From contig JADKHC010000003.1 of NCBI GenBank assembly GCA_016721945.1, positions 203,678 to 267,677 on the forward strand: DNA of 64,000 bases, read 5' to 3'. A program made the translations under genes and the position numbers. How positions within the stretch are numbered: the first letter of the stretch is position 1; every line of letters starts with the position of its first letter. The notes beneath the pieces are model-generated. The model saw nothing but the letters and a program-made list of their open reading frames with translations, did no database searches and had not been told where the DNA came from. The DNA is from Verrucomicrobiota bacterium. Its GTDB lineage: Bacteria; Verrucomicrobiota; Verrucomicrobiia; Opitutales; Opitutaceae. Below are positions 16,098-26,344 of this stretch, piece after piece.

Positions 16098-16856
16098 ATG
16101 CTCGACGCCAAAAACCTCAGCAAATCCTACGGCCGCCTTCGCGCCCTCGACGCCCTGACCGTAACCTTACGCCAGGGCCAGGCCGTCGCCCTCATCGGGC
16201 CCAACGGCGCGGGCAAAACCACCTTCATCAAGTGCGTGCTCGGCCTCGTCCGACCTGACGCCGGCGAACTCACCCTCGACGGCGCCAGCCTCCTCGGCGA
16301 TCCCGCCCTCCGCCGTCGCATCGGCTACATGCCGCAGATCGGCCGTTTCCCCGACCACCTGCGCGTCGGCCAGCTCTTCGAACTGATGCGCGAGATCCGT
16401 CGCGGCACCCACGACCGCACCGACGAGGATCTCATCAAATCCTTCCAGATCGACCGCATCGCCCATCAAACCGCGCGAACCCTATCCGGCGGAACCCGCC
16501 AAAAAGTCAGCGCCTGCCTCGCGTTCCTTTTCGACCCCGACGTCCTCGTCCTTGACGAGCCCACCGCCGGCCTCGACCCCGTCTCCGTCGAAATCCTCAA
16601 GGAAAAAGTCCGCGCCGAAATCGCCCGCGGCAAACTCATCCTGCTCACGTCTCACATTCTCAGCGATCTCGACGAAATCGCCACTGACGTCCTCTACCTC
16701 ATCGACGGAAAAGCCCAATTTTACCGCCCCATCGGCGAACTCAAATCCGCCTCCGGCGAAACCCGCCTCGGCCGCATCGTTGCCGAGCTCATGCGCGCCT
16801 CCGCCAATGCCGCCCGCGCCACCGAAACCGGTAGCCAGGAGGAAACCGCCCCATGA
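16098..16856 (+). CDS. nosF: NosF, ABC transporter ATPase
   Basis: 252 residues. Walker A 'GPNGAGKTTFIK', Q-loop region 'IGYMPQIGRFPDHL', ABC signature 'TLSGGTRQKVSA', Walker B 'VLVLDEPTAGLDP' and the switch His in 'ILLTSHIL' are all present. Provides ATP hydrolysis for the NosFY transporter that acts with NosD in copper-centre assembly. Overlaps nosY by ATGA, as expected for subunits made in stoichiometric pairs. The last 20 residues are a short disordered tail. Confidence 0.93.
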   Translation: MLDAKNLSKSYGRLRALDALTVTLRQGQAVALIGPNGAGKTTFIKCVLGLVRPDAGELTLDGASLLGDPALRRRIGYMPQIGRFPDHLRVGQLFELMREIRRGTHDRTDEDLIKSFQIDRIAHQTARTLSGGTRQKVSACLAFLFDPDVLVLDEPTAGLDPVSVEILKEKVRAEIARGKLILLTSHILSDLDEIATDVLYLIDGKAQFYRPIGELKSASGETRLGRIVAELMRASANAARATETGSQEETAP

Positions 16857-17623
16857 TGTGGCGCATCGTCAAATACGTCTGCCGCGACCTCTTCCGAGGA
16901 AAGATCGTTCTCGGCTACGCCGCCTTTCTGCTGCTCGCGTCGTTCGGACTTTTCAACCTCGGCGGCGAACCGACCAAAGGACTCATCGGCCTGCTCAGCC
17001 TGCTGCTCTTCGTCGTGCCGCTCGTCAGTCTCGTTTTCGCCACGGCTCATTTCTACAATTCCTACGAATTTATCGAACTGCTCGCCGCCCAGCCGCTCCG
17101 CCGCAACACGATCCTCCTTGGTCAGATCGTCGGCGTGTCGCTCGCGCTCTCCGCTGCGCTCCTCGTCGGCGCCGGCCTGCCCATCGTTCTCTACGCCGCG
17201 AACCTCACCGGCCTCACGCTGCTGGTTGTCGCGCTCGTGCTCACGTTTGTTTTCACCGCGTTCGCGTTTCTCGGAGCCGTCATCGCCCGCGACAAAGCCC
17301 GCGGCATCGGTTTTGCCCTTTTGGTCTGGTTCTACTTCGCGCTGCTCCACAACGGCCTGACGCTCTACGTGCTCTTTCTCCTCGAAGATTACCCGCTCGA
17401 AGGCATCAGCCTCACGCTGCTCGCGCTCAACCCCATCGACCTCGCGCGCCTGCTCGTGCTGCTCCAGCTCGATGTCTCCGCGCTCATGGGCTACACCGGC
17501 GCGATGATGCAAAACCTCCTTGGCACCGCGACTGGTATCGCCTTTGCCACCGGAGTGCTCGCGCTGTGGATCGCCGCACCGCTCGCCACAGCGCTCTGGA
17601 TCTTCCGTCGCAAAGACCTCTGA
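16853..17623 (+). CDS. nosY: NosY, ABC-2 type permease
   Basis: 256 residues with six hydrophobic helices (near 20-38, 45-63, 95-118, 123-145, 150-172 and 222-246). It contains the NosY-type stretch 'YNSYEFIELLAAQPLRRN' between helices 2 and 3, and 'LNPIDLARLLVLLQLDVSAL' before the last helix. It forms the membrane channel of the NosFY transporter. Translation starts within the end of nosF. It is the last recognisable nos gene; no nosX/apbE or nosR is present in the window. Confidence 0.92.
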   Translation: MMWRIVKYVCRDLFRGKIVLGYAAFLLLASFGLFNLGGEPTKGLIGLLSLLLFVVPLVSLVFATAHFYNSYEFIELLAAQPLRRNTILLGQIVGVSLALSAALLVGAGLPIVLYAANLTGLTLLVVALVLTFVFTAFAFLGAVIARDKARGIGFALLVWFYFALLHNGLTLYVLFLLEDYPLEGISLTLLALNPIDLARLLVLLQLDVSALMGYTGAMMQNLLGTATGIAFATGVLALWIAAPLATALWIFRRKDL

Positions 17624-17738
17624 GTAAAATTACACGCCGCGACGGCCTCGGCATAAGCTGGTGTATTGAAAGGCATTCGTTCAGCTGATGATCCGTTTTC
17701 GTTCAAAGTCGTTCCTTCATTCAACTATATCCTCACCC

Positions 17739-18859
17739 ATGATCTCGCTCCCTGTTGGTCGCTTTCTCACCCGCAGTCTGAAAATTTCAAGCATCGCTCT
17801 GTCGCTGCTCCTCGGCGTCACAGCCTCGGCAAAGAAGCCGGAACCCGCGGCGGCTGCGAGCACGGGACCGGCCGCTTTCACCGATAGCTCGGCCGCCGGT
17901 TTGGTCGGCACCAAACGCGTCGCCATCACCAACGTGATGATTTCATTTCAGGCATCGACCGGTGCCCAAACGTCGACCAACGGCATGCTGGCTCACAAGA
18001 GCGACACGTCTTCCGTGCTGCAAATGCCAGATATGGACACCGCGCTGCTCGCCGCGATCACCGATGCCGCCTACGCGCAGTTGAAGACCGATCTGGCGGC
18101 CAGCGGCTTTGAAGTTCTCCCCGAGGCCACCGTGGTCGCCAGTCCCTCTTACCAGAAAATTATAAAACTAGCCGGTATCGCCAATTTCTCGAAATTTGCG
18201 AATCGCGAGGGCGACATCATGCTCGTTGGCGCGACGGGCTTGCATCCCTATTTCCCCTACGTCGCGGAAGGTGGCGGGTTCAATTACCCCTCGACCACTC
18301 GGTACATCAAGGGCTGGGTTTCGAGCATGAGTGTGGCGAGTTCCACCGAAGGCGGACCGTCCGCTACGTCGATTAAATCCACCTACGAGTTGCCTGGCTT
18401 GGAAATCGCACTCGCGAAAGAGTTGAACGCCCACGTCGTGAAGGCCACCTACGTCGTGACGCTCGGTTCGACCAAGGCCGCCGTGAGTGGGCGTTTTTCC
18501 CACCACAACACCCACACGGGCGAGGCTTTTGCTCAGGTGAGTCTCAAGGCCGGGCAATCGCGGATCGCGTTTCGCACCGCCGCAGGAAAAGCCAAGGGCC
18601 AGTCGGTCTCCGTCTCCAAGCCGCTTCCGGCCAGGACGGCGATGTCGTTGTGACGCTGGCAGAGCCGCTTTTTGGTGGTTCGGCATTTTTCAACGTGCAA
18701 TCGGCCACCAAGGGCAAAGGCGCGTTCGGGCTCGGCGGCGGTGCCGACAAAAAAATCATCTTCACCGTCTCGATCACCAATCCGGACGCCTACCGCGAGG
18801 AAGTCACCGGCCTGATCAAGGAAGCGCAGACCAACCTGCTGACGCTGGTGAAACAGTAA
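17739..18859 (+). pseudogene. Secreted protein of unknown function, frameshifted
   Basis: The first frame (from ATG 17739, or 17688) encodes a signal peptide ('ISSIALSLLLGVTASA') and about 290 residues of soluble domain, then stops at 18653 after an out-of-character tail. The +1 frame continues without a stop from about 18605 to 18859: 'DGDVVVTLAEPLFGGSAFFN' and on to the end, clearly the rest of the same protein. The shift lies between about 18605 and 18632. Repaired length would be about 373 residues, with alternating strands as in secreted beta-rich domains and no known motif. It follows nosY by 115 bp. Either a recent pseudogene or a sequencing error; the function is unknown. Confidence 0.65.
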
Positions 18860-18917
18860 TCGCCGCCGATTCACGCTGCGACCGACCAAGCAAGATTCGA
18901 CTCAAAACTCCGCCTTT

Positions 18918-21900
18918 ATGAAGACCTTCGTTCGCTCTCGGGTTAGGATTATAGCGGTTGTGTCGCTAGTCGCTAGTTCGGTCGCGCCGGTTTCCGCCAT
19001 CGACATCGATCGGTATGGGAAGTCACACGTCACGTTGCAGGATATGACCGATGCGGCCAACGCGCAGTTCCGGGCAGATGCGGCCAACTGGCAACGCAGG
19101 CTCCGGGAAAACGCCGCGCGCAACGATACGGGTGAGAGCAACTGCTCACGCATCTTGCGCGAGATGAAAGAGCAGGAAGCAGCGGAGCGCTCTTCCGCTC
19201 GCGCCGCCGATGCGCGCAAAGTACGCGAGCAAGCCGAAGCGAAACAACGCGCCGCCGAGGACGAACGTCGCTGGCGCGAGGAAGCGGCGAGGAATGCCCG
19301 CGCCATCGAGAACGGGAAACAGATATTCCGGGAGCAGGCCGCCCGAGAATTCGAGAGTCGCAATGGTGCCATGCTGCGCACCAGCAGGGCATTTCTTTCC
19401 GCTCTTCGTGCCGGCTCACCGTTTCCGAAAGAGCGCGGTGTCGAAGTTCCCTATGCCCTGCTCACAGGTTCGTTCAAAGGGGCGACTTTGGCTGAGATCG
19501 GCCTGACTTGTACCGCGCAAGAGCGATATGCCGTGGGCATGGAGATCTTGCGGCAGCGAGACCTGGGGGAGACCGATTACGACTCTTGGGTGCCGACGGC
19601 AGCTTACGTGCTCAATGAGCAGACGTGGCAGTTGATCGCAGAGTGTTCGGATCGAGATCGTCTCTATGTGGGTGGTGACGATGAGGTGTACGATAGTCAC
19701 TGGGCTCCGCTGGTGGCGGCGTTAGTGTACCCGAAGGCGCGTCTCGATCAGCGGCAGCGTAAGGCGGCGATTGCGATGCTGGCCGAGGTTATCAACAGCG
19801 TGCCGACCACGCAGTCGAGCGATGATCTCGCGAAGGCGTGTTTGCTGGTCGCCGCCGCCCGCAAGGTTCCCGAACTCGCGCGCCTCGACCGCCTGCAAAA
19901 AGTCATCATCCCCCAAGTACAGGCGAGCATCTGGGTCCATGGGTTCCCCGTTTTTCCCGCTGCGACTGAGGGTAACGCGATTCCCGAATCGACTGCTTTG
20001 GGCAAAGGCCCGTGGCTGGAGTTGGCGATGAAACTTATCCTTGCCTCGAATTATTCTGCGGCGGGTCATCAGTCTCATCCGAGTTCATGGTTCATGTCGC
20101 TGCGTCGCTTGCGCCGGAGCGAGGGCTTGGCGGCGGCCTCGGATTCGACCCGCAAATTTCTCCAGCTCGCGCTCGAAGGATGCTGCGATCGTCTTCAGGC
20201 TTCGAGCTATCTTCGCCAGGCGCTTCAAGCTGATTTCGATTTCGCGCTGACGGCCGATACCGCCGTACTCAACGCCCCCGACCTGGTGCGTTGGGATGAG
20301 GCGCTCTGGAACGGGAGCGTTGAGTATATGCGGAAGCCAGAGGGCTCGATGAAAGTGCTCTGCGGGCAAAGTCCTGCCGGCTCCGGTGTCGCCGGTTTCC
20401 TTTTTCAGTCGGGTCCGAAAGTGATGTCCGACTATCTCGCGTTCGTTTGCGGCGAGCCAGCCAAACCCACGGCAAACATGGCCGAAGTCATGCGGTTAAA
20501 GTCCAAGGCGGAGAAGGAGAAATATTGGCGCGAACTCGAGCGCGACCCGATCGAGATCATGAACTTTCGCGCTTGGTACGCGCTCCATCAACTCACCACG
20601 CCTTTTATCAACGCGGGCAAACCGCTCTCCGCTCTCGGCATCGCCAAAGAACGCTGGAACGACCTCGTGATCGTCGGCGAGACGGCCGGCCGTTTGGGTG
20701 ATAGGGATTGGAGCGAACCGGCGACCGTCGCCAAATTGGTGCAGGTGCGCCGCGAGATTCTCGGCGAGTCTGCTGCGGAGTTGCTGCGGCCAAAATACTC
20801 CACGCAACCCGCCACGCTCAGGCGGACGTTGCGCAGTTTGACGCAGCAAAGCAGCGGGACTTTAAGCACTGAATATCGGAAAGCCGTCGAAAGCCTTTTG
20901 GCGGTCGCGCAGGACGTGGTCGATCCCGCCACCGTGCTGACGATCGCGCAGATTCGCGGGCCGATGCTGGGTGATTGGGCGAAGCTCGGCACGTGGCTTG
21001 ATGATCCACGCCGCCGCCCTAAAGATGATAAGGATCCGCTGTACGCTCTGTTTATTGTCGCGATCGTAGAACGCGATATGGTCGCCGGCTCGCTCACGAG
21101 CATTCCCTTCGGTCCGCGGGCTGATGCTGAAGCCTGCCAACAATTTCATGATTGGCTGGTCGATGTCCTCGCGGCCACGGGTGCTGCGCGCAAGAAGCTC
21201 ATCGATGAGCATTTCCCTTCGGTAATCTATTGCCCCGACGCCGCCAGCGCCTACCCGGATTTGCGCATGGTCGGTTACGATATCGACCGCGGCGGTTTTG
21301 CCTCTCGCGCATTATTGTTGTTGAGCTCGGAGGAGTTTAACCCGGAGTGGCTCATTCTCAACGGATACGCCACGATTGAGGGTGAAGATGGGAAGGAGCA
21401 ACGGATCGGTGGCCCTGACCTCGAGCCCTGGCTAGCGGCGGTGGCGAAACTGCCACGCACGGTGACGCCGGAAGTGTTGCTCGCCGAACTTTCCGACGCC
21501 GTGAAAGCGCGCCGCGCTTATCTCGCGGCGAAAGCCACAGCTCTCGCGACGCCGTCGCCGGAGGCCGCGCCGCGCGAGCTCACGGAGGAGGAGGCGCGCG
21601 CTCTCATCCTGAAAGAAGAGCGCGCGGACAAAGACCGCCGCACGCGCTGGGTCGCCGACGGTTGTCAGGATGCGTTGGTTCGGCTGGCCAATCGCTGGAG
21701 TCCGTCGCGCGAATCCGCGCAGGCTGAGCTCCTAGCGCTCGGCGACAAAGTCCTCCTCGATGATGAAGGGAAAGTTAAAGCCAATCCCATCTGCATCGCG
21801 GCCCGCTTCGCGTGGGAGCAGGCCAAGATGAAAGGCATGGATGACGCGAGCGCGTTTGCGGCGGCGACGTCGGAGTTGCCAAACGAGATACTAAAAACGC

Positions 21901-22004
21901 TCGCGACTCTGGCCCAAGTGACGACGCGTACACAACCGCTGCTGTTGTGGCACGACGAGCATTTCACCCGCGAAGCCGTCGCAGCGATGGCGAGCTGCCC
22001 GTGA
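18918..22004 (+). CDS. Large secreted protein with coiled-coil segment, unknown function
   Basis: 1028 residues with a predicted signal peptide ('IIAVVSLVASSVAPVSA'). Residues about 50-150 are strongly charged and Ala/Glu/Arg rich ('EQAEAKQRAAEDERRWREEA'), consistent with a long coiled coil. The middle section (170-850) is mixed helical with many Trp, Leu and Arg residues and resembles helical-repeat scaffolds, but no family is recognised. A second charged helix occurs at about 870-920 ('ELTEEEARALILKEERADKD'). It follows the frameshifted secreted protein by 58 bp and may share its operon. Codon use matches the chromosome, so it is probably resident. Confidence 0.65.
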   Translation: MKTFVRSRVRIIAVVSLVASSVAPVSAIDIDRYGKSHVTLQDMTDAANAQFRADAANWQRRLRENAARNDTGESNCSRILREMKEQEAAERSSARAADARKVREQAEAKQRAAEDERRWREEAARNARAIENGKQIFREQAAREFESRNGAMLRTSRAFLSALRAGSPFPKERGVEVPYALLTGSFKGATLAEIGLTCTAQERYAVGMEILRQRDLGETDYDSWVPTAAYVLNEQTWQLIAECSDRDRLYVGGDDEVYDSHWAPLVAALVYPKARLDQRQRKAAIAMLAEVINSVPTTQSSDDLAKACLLVAAARKVPELARLDRLQKVIIPQVQASIWVHGFPVFPAATEGNAIPESTALGKGPWLELAMKLILASNYSAAGHQSHPSSWFMSLRRLRRSEGLAAASDSTRKFLQLALEGCCDRLQASSYLRQALQADFDFALTADTAVLNAPDLVRWDEALWNGSVEYMRKPEGSMKVLCGQSPAGSGVAGFLFQSGPKVMSDYLAFVCGEPAKPTANMAEVMRLKSKAEKEKYWRELERDPIEIMNFRAWYALHQLTTPFINAGKPLSALGIAKERWNDLVIVGETAGRLGDRDWSEPATVAKLVQVRREILGESAAELLRPKYSTQPATLRRTLRSLTQQSSGTLSTEYRKAVESLLAVAQDVVDPATVLTIAQIRGPMLGDWAKLGTWLDDPRRRPKDDKDPLYALFIVAIVERDMVAGSLTSIPFGPRADAEACQQFHDWLVDVLAATGAARKKLIDEHFPSVIYCPDAASAYPDLRMVGYDIDRGGFASRALLLLSSEEFNPEWLILNGYATIEGEDGKEQRIGGPDLEPWLAAVAKLPRTVTPEVLLAELSDAVKARRAYLAAKATALATPSPEAAPRELTEEEARALILKEERADKDRRTRWVADGCQDALVRLANRWSPSRESAQAELLALGDKVLLDDEGKVKANPICIAARFAWEQAKMKGMDDASAFAAATSELPNEILKTLATLAQVTTRTQPLLLWHDEHFTREAVAAMASCP

Positions 22005-22050
22005 GAAACAGAGCTATTGAACTTTATCGCACGACCCACGCTGGTGCTGC

Positions 22051-22506
22051 GTGGCAAAATTGACGATGGTCAACGAATTGGTTCACTGGACTTGTCGGCG
22101 TAGCATTCATCGCTTCTGTGTGGGTGTGCGTCGTCGCTTCGCCCTCTTTTCCCTTCTGACCGCCTGGCTCCTCGCCACCGGCAGCCAGTGGGATGTTTTA
22201 CAGGTGTTCGCGTGGGGACGCATGTTTGTCGGGTACGCGCAAACGATGTCGGTCGGCGAAGCGCTGGCGGAAACGTTCGACGCCGACAAACCCTGCTCGC
22301 TCTGCTGCGCCGTGCGCGAGGCGAAACAGCAGGAAAGCAAACAGCTGCCACCGGAATTTCGGCTGCGCGAAAAACTGATTCTTATTTTTCAGCCAACGGC
22401 TGAATGTGTGGCCACGGTTTCCCACGAAGCCCGCTGGCCGGTTGTGGAATGTTTGCTAACAGGCCGAGGACGCGCTGAACCGGCCGTACCACCGCCACGG
22501 GTCTGA
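22051..22506 (+). CDS. Small membrane protein with a CSLCC motif
   Basis: Up to 151 residues; the start is uncertain. ATG at 22051 or 22069 and GTG at 22120 are possible; an FNR-like box at 22060-22073 would favour the last. One hydrophobic helix, 'FALFSLLTAWLLATGS', is followed by 'VFAWGRMFVGYAQTMSVGEA' and then 'DADKPCSLCCAVREAKQQE', a Cys-rich motif suggestive of metal handling. The last 50 residues are less ordered. It precedes a TonB receptor by 188 bp and belongs to a group with a CopD-like protein, so a link to copper is plausible. No named family recognised. Confidence 0.55.
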   Translation: MAKLTMVNELVHWTCRRSIHRFCVGVRRRFALFSLLTAWLLATGSQWDVLQVFAWGRMFVGYAQTMSVGEALAETFDADKPCSLCCAVREAKQQESKQLPPEFRLREKLILIFQPTAECVATVSHEARWPVVECLLTGRGRAEPAVPPPRV

Positions 22507-22694
22507 CGAGGCAACGATAGCGTGCCTGCCCTGAGCCTTTCGAAAGGGCCGGGCCGTCCATCAACCCTGCCCCTCCTACGCGCCACCATTGCGCGTTTTT
22601 CACCACCCACGGACTTCGTCCGTCGCGCCCCGCGCAGCTGCGCTCGGCCGTGTTTCACCATAACCAGCTAAAAGACTTTTCCGCTATTCACCGA

Positions 22695-25010
22695 ATGCAT
22701 CCCGTACGAACTTTCGCCTTGGCTGCGGCCACGGCCTTGACCGCCATCGCCCAGCAAAACCCCAATCCGCCCGAACTCGCTTACGCCGCTCCGATCGTCC
22801 TCGACGACTACCTGGTCGAGACGAACGCAGCGACCTTCGATAAAAAAGCACCTGCCGTCACCCAGCAGGTGCTCGGCTCCGACCTCAAGTCGTTCAATCT
22901 CGCCACCACTGTCGGCGCGTTGCGCAATCTGCCCAACCTTTTCATCCGCGAGCGCTTCATCGGCGACAAAAACGCCCCCGTCGGCATCCGTGGCACCTCC
23001 AACCGCCAGACCGGCCGCACTGTCGTGCTTGCCGATGGAATAATGTTGTCGAACTTCCTCGGCACCGGTTTTGGCAATTCGCCCCGCTGGTTCCTGCTCG
23101 CCCCGGAGGAGATCGAAAAGGCCGCCGTGATCTATGGACCATTCTCCGCTCTTTATCCAGGCAACTCCATCGGCGGCACCGTCCTGTTCACCACGTCGAT
23201 GCCAGCCAAAACGATTGCCACCGCCAAGGCCCAGTATTTCACGCACTCCTTTAAAGAATACGGAACCAACGACGACCTCCACGGCTCCAGCGCCTTCGTG
23301 TCGTTTGGCAGCCGTCAGGGCAGGTTCAGCTACTACGGCTTCTACAGCCATCTCGACAACCTCAGCGCCACCACTCAGTTCTCCACCATCAATAACTCCG
23401 CCACCGCAGCCCCCGGCACTGGCGGCACGGCGGCGAGCGGCGCGCACACGGACACTGATTTCGCCAACAACCCCCGCATCATCTACGGCGCCGAGGGCCC
23501 CACCAAGGCCGTCCACGATCTCTTCAAGATCAAACTCGGCCTCGAACTCGCCAACGCACTCCAACTCCGCTACACTCTCGCGTACTGGAGCAACAGCGAA
23601 GATCGCACCCGCCCCCAGACCTACCTCCGCGGCACTGACGGTGCCGAAATATGGTCCGGTAAAGTCGAGACCGCCGGCCGAACCTTCACCATCGCCAATT
23701 CCCAGTTCAGCCTCAGCGAGCGCACCCAGGCCGACCTCATCAACGCCATTGCTCTCTCTTACACGCCCGACACTGGTCTCCAGGCCGTCATCTCCGGCAA
23801 TCTCTACGATGTCCTCGAAGACGATACCCGCGCCTCCACCGCCGCATTGCCTAACGCCCGCTCGGGCGGTTCCGGCCTCGGCACCGTCGTCGACCACACC
23901 GGCTGGAAAGCGCTCGATGTGAAACTCGGTTACCGCGCCCCCGACGGTTGGCTCGCCGCCCGCGCCCCGTCGTTTGGCTGGCACTACGATAACTATTTCA
24001 CGGTCTCTAACCAATATGTTCTCTCCAACTGGCGCGACGCCTCCACCCGCACCGTGCTCAACAACGGCAACGGCGGCCGAACCCGCACCCAGGCCCTCTA
24101 CGCCCAGGATGCCTGGGCCATCACCCCGGAGTGGACGCTCACGCCCGGTCTCCGTTGGGAAAACTGGCACGCCACCCACGGCTATCGCGAAAAAGATTTC
24201 AGCGGTGCCCGCGTCCGCAGCGACTACGCCGACCGCAGCCAGAGCGCCCTCTCGCCCAAACTCGCCCTCGCCTGGAAACCCGCCCCGGTCTGGAGCGCAC
24301 GTCTCTCCCTCGCCGAAGCCTATCGTTTTCCGACCGTCGGTGAACTCTTCCAAGGCTCCATCTCCGCCAACGGCTCCATCACCAACAACGACCCAAACCT
24401 CCGCGCCGAACGCGCTCTCGACAAAGACCTCACCGTCGAACGCTCACTCGGCAAGGACGGCCTCATCCGCCTCAGCCTCTTCGAGGAGGACGTGCGCCGC
24501 GCCCTCATCAGCCAGTCCACCCTCCTGCCCAATGGCACCTCTTTCAGTGGCACCCAGAACATCGGCCGCATCCGCTCGCGCGGCGCCGAACTTGCCATCG
24601 ACAGGAAGAAATTCCTCCACCGATCCCTCGATCTGAATTTCGCCGTGAGCCACACCGACGCCCGCATCCTGGAAAATCCTGCCTTACCATCCTCCATCGG
24701 TAAACGCGTTCCCCGCATCCCGTTCTGGCAGACCCGCGCCGGCCTCCAATGGCGCGCCTCCTCGTGGCTCGCGCTCAGCACCCATCTGCGCACCGCCAGC
24801 CAGCAATACAACACGCTCGACAACTCCGACCCCCGTGGCGGTTACGGCGGCACCGACAAATACGCCGTCGTCGACCTCAAGGCCACCGCGACCCTTCGCA
24901 AAAACTTCACCGCCTCCCTCGGCTGCGACAACGTCGGTGATTACCGTTACTACGTCTATCACCCCATGCCCGAGCGCACCTGGTTCGCCGAGATCAACTG
25001 GAGCCTCTGA
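22695..25010 (+). CDS. TonB-dependent outer-membrane receptor
   Basis: 771 residues from ATG 22695, which gives a normal signal peptide ('TFALAAATALTAIAQQ'). Plug domain about 45-160 with 'NLPNLFIRERFIGDKN', 'GIRGTSNRQTGRTVVLADG' and 'VIYGPFSALYPGNSIGG'. A beta-barrel follows, ending in the aromatic residue-rich 'TWFAEINWSL'. It lies between a Cys-motif membrane protein and an Asp-box protein with a CECCW motif, not far from the nos genes, so copper uptake comparable in role to NosA/OprC is a fair hypothesis. Substrate cannot be read from the sequence; siderophore transport is an alternative. Confidence 0.85.
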   Translation: MHPVRTFALAAATALTAIAQQNPNPPELAYAAPIVLDDYLVETNAATFDKKAPAVTQQVLGSDLKSFNLATTVGALRNLPNLFIRERFIGDKNAPVGIRGTSNRQTGRTVVLADGIMLSNFLGTGFGNSPRWFLLAPEEIEKAAVIYGPFSALYPGNSIGGTVLFTTSMPAKTIATAKAQYFTHSFKEYGTNDDLHGSSAFVSFGSRQGRFSYYGFYSHLDNLSATTQFSTINNSATAAPGTGGTAASGAHTDTDFANNPRIIYGAEGPTKAVHDLFKIKLGLELANALQLRYTLAYWSNSEDRTRPQTYLRGTDGAEIWSGKVETAGRTFTIANSQFSLSERTQADLINAIALSYTPDTGLQAVISGNLYDVLEDDTRASTAALPNARSGGSGLGTVVDHTGWKALDVKLGYRAPDGWLAARAPSFGWHYDNYFTVSNQYVLSNWRDASTRTVLNNGNGGRTRTQALYAQDAWAITPEWTLTPGLRWENWHATHGYREKDFSGARVRSDYADRSQSALSPKLALAWKPAPVWSARLSLAEAYRFPTVGELFQGSISANGSITNNDPNLRAERALDKDLTVERSLGKDGLIRLSLFEEDVRRALISQSTLLPNGTSFSGTQNIGRIRSRGAELAIDRKKFLHRSLDLNFAVSHTDARILENPALPSSIGKRVPRIPFWQTRAGLQWRASSWLALSTHLRTASQQYNTLDNSDPRGGYGGTDKYAVVDLKATATLRKNFTASLGCDNVGDYRYYVYHPMPERTWFAEINWSL

Positions 25011-25022
25011 TTCAACCGAGCT

Positions 25023-26255
25023 ATGAGAACCATAATAAAATCCATTCTGCTTTTTTCTCTGGCGGCCTCCGCGCTTTCCGCCCAGGAAAACGCCCACGGG
25101 AGCCATCGGCCGGCACCCGCCGCGCGAGTCGAACCAACCGCCATCCCCGAAATCCGCAGCCTCGACATCGCCGTGTCGGGGCAGACGCTCCACCTGCTCC
25201 TCGGCGAGTTCCGCCCCGCCGAAAGCCGCACCAGCCTCTGGCATCGCCGCTCCGACGACGGTGGCCTGAGCTGGTCCCCTCCCGCGCGGGTGGATACCGG
25301 CGGCCCGGCGCCCTACGGACGCGGGCGCGGCACGGATTTCCAAATCGTCGCCGTCGGCGAAAACCTCACCACTGTCTGGCTCACCGACGGCCCCAGCCGC
25401 ACCAAACGCGGCCCGCTCGTCTGCGCTCGTTCTACCGATGGCGGGCGCACCTGGCAGCCAGCCGCCACTCCCGCCAATGACGGCACCGACTGCGACCACG
25501 CCTTCATCGACCTCGCCGCCACACCCGACGGCGCGATCCACGCCCTGTGGCTCGACGCCCGCTCGGGAGAAGGGAAGGGCCTCATATCCGCCCGCTCCCG
25601 GGATTTCGGCGCCACCTGGTCGACGAACCGGATCGTAGATCCAAAAACCTGCGAGTGCTGCTGGAATATTCTCCAGGCCGATCAAGCAGGCGTCCTTTAC
25701 GGGTTCTACCGCGACATCGACCCGCGCGACATGACAGTGGCGCTCTCCGGCGACGGCGGCACCACCTGGCGCAGCTTGCCTCCGGGCGGCGCATTTCACT
25801 GGGACTTTAAGGGCTGTCCTCACGTCGGTGGTGCGTTGGCCGTGCAAGGCTCCGGCGCCACCGCGCGTCTTCACACCCTTGTTTGGACCGGTGTCGCCGG
25901 CCGTTCGGGGCTCCATTACCTCACCACGTCGGCCCCGGATTTTGCCTGGTCCGCCCCCGTGCGCATCGGTAGCGATCGCGCGCGCTACTCCGACATCGCC
26001 GTGACGCCTTCTGGCGTGGTCGCCGCCGCCTGGATCGAGACGACACCCGAAGGCGAGACCATCCTCCGCTACCAACTCTCCCGAGATGGCGGTAATCACT
26101 GGTTATTCGCTGTTGCCGTCCCATCAGCAAAAAATGGCCCGACTCATCCGCGCCTCGCCGTTATCGGTGAACGCTTCCACCTCTTCTGGTCCGCCACGCA
26201 GGCTCCCGACTGGCACCACATCACCCTTATCGGCGAATCCACCGCACTACCATAA
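25023..26255 (+). CDS. Exported Asp-box (BNR) beta-propeller protein with CECCW motif
   Basis: 410 residues with a signal peptide ('ILLFSLAASALSA'). Five Asp-box turns of the S-x-D-x-G-x-x-W type are visible: RRSDDGGLSW, ARSTDGGRTW, ARSRDFGATW, ALSGDGGTTW and LSRDGGNHW, indicating a six-bladed sialidase-like propeller. The sialidase arginine triad is not evident, so a glycosidase role is unlikely. Between blades is 'DPKTCECCWNIL', and later 'DFKGCPHVGG', together four cysteines and a His that look like a metal site. It starts 12 bp after the TonB receptor and was probably co-transcribed. A periplasmic or surface copper-binding role is inferred. Confidence 0.75.
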   Translation: MRTIIKSILLFSLAASALSAQENAHGSHRPAPAARVEPTAIPEIRSLDIAVSGQTLHLLLGEFRPAESRTSLWHRRSDDGGLSWSPPARVDTGGPAPYGRGRGTDFQIVAVGENLTTVWLTDGPSRTKRGPLVCARSTDGGRTWQPAATPANDGTDCDHAFIDLAATPDGAIHALWLDARSGEGKGLISARSRDFGATWSTNRIVDPKTCECCWNILQADQAGVLYGFYRDIDPRDMTVALSGDGGTTWRSLPPGGAFHWDFKGCPHVGGALAVQGSGATARLHTLVWTGVAGRSGLHYLTTSAPDFAWSAPVRIGSDRARYSDIAVTPSGVVAAAWIETTPEGETILRYQLSRDGGNHWLFAVAVPSAKNGPTHPRLAVIGERFHLFWSATQAPDWHHITLIGESTALP

Positions 26256-26344
26256 GCGCCCCACGCTCCAAGGCCGGCCTACCGTCGACAATTCGGAAAC
26301 GGAGCGTGTAGCAAGCAACTCAACCGAGGGCTTCCCTCCGAACC

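Noticed and set aside
22060..22073. FNR-like box TTGAC-GATG-GTCAA
   Set aside because: Not listed as a promoter feature because no -10 lies at 22 bp, unlike the three accepted sites; the nearest TAGCAT is 5 bp off. Kept as a comment.
22529..22551. CCTGAGCCTTTCGAAAGGGCC hairpin as a terminator
   Set aside because: Self-complementary, but no T-run follows; it resembles a widespread intergenic repeat (CCTGAGC...TCGAAGG), so it was not called a terminator.
25023..26255. Sialidase
   Set aside because: Asp-box turns alone define the propeller; the Arg triad and catalytic Tyr/Glu of sialidases are not evident.
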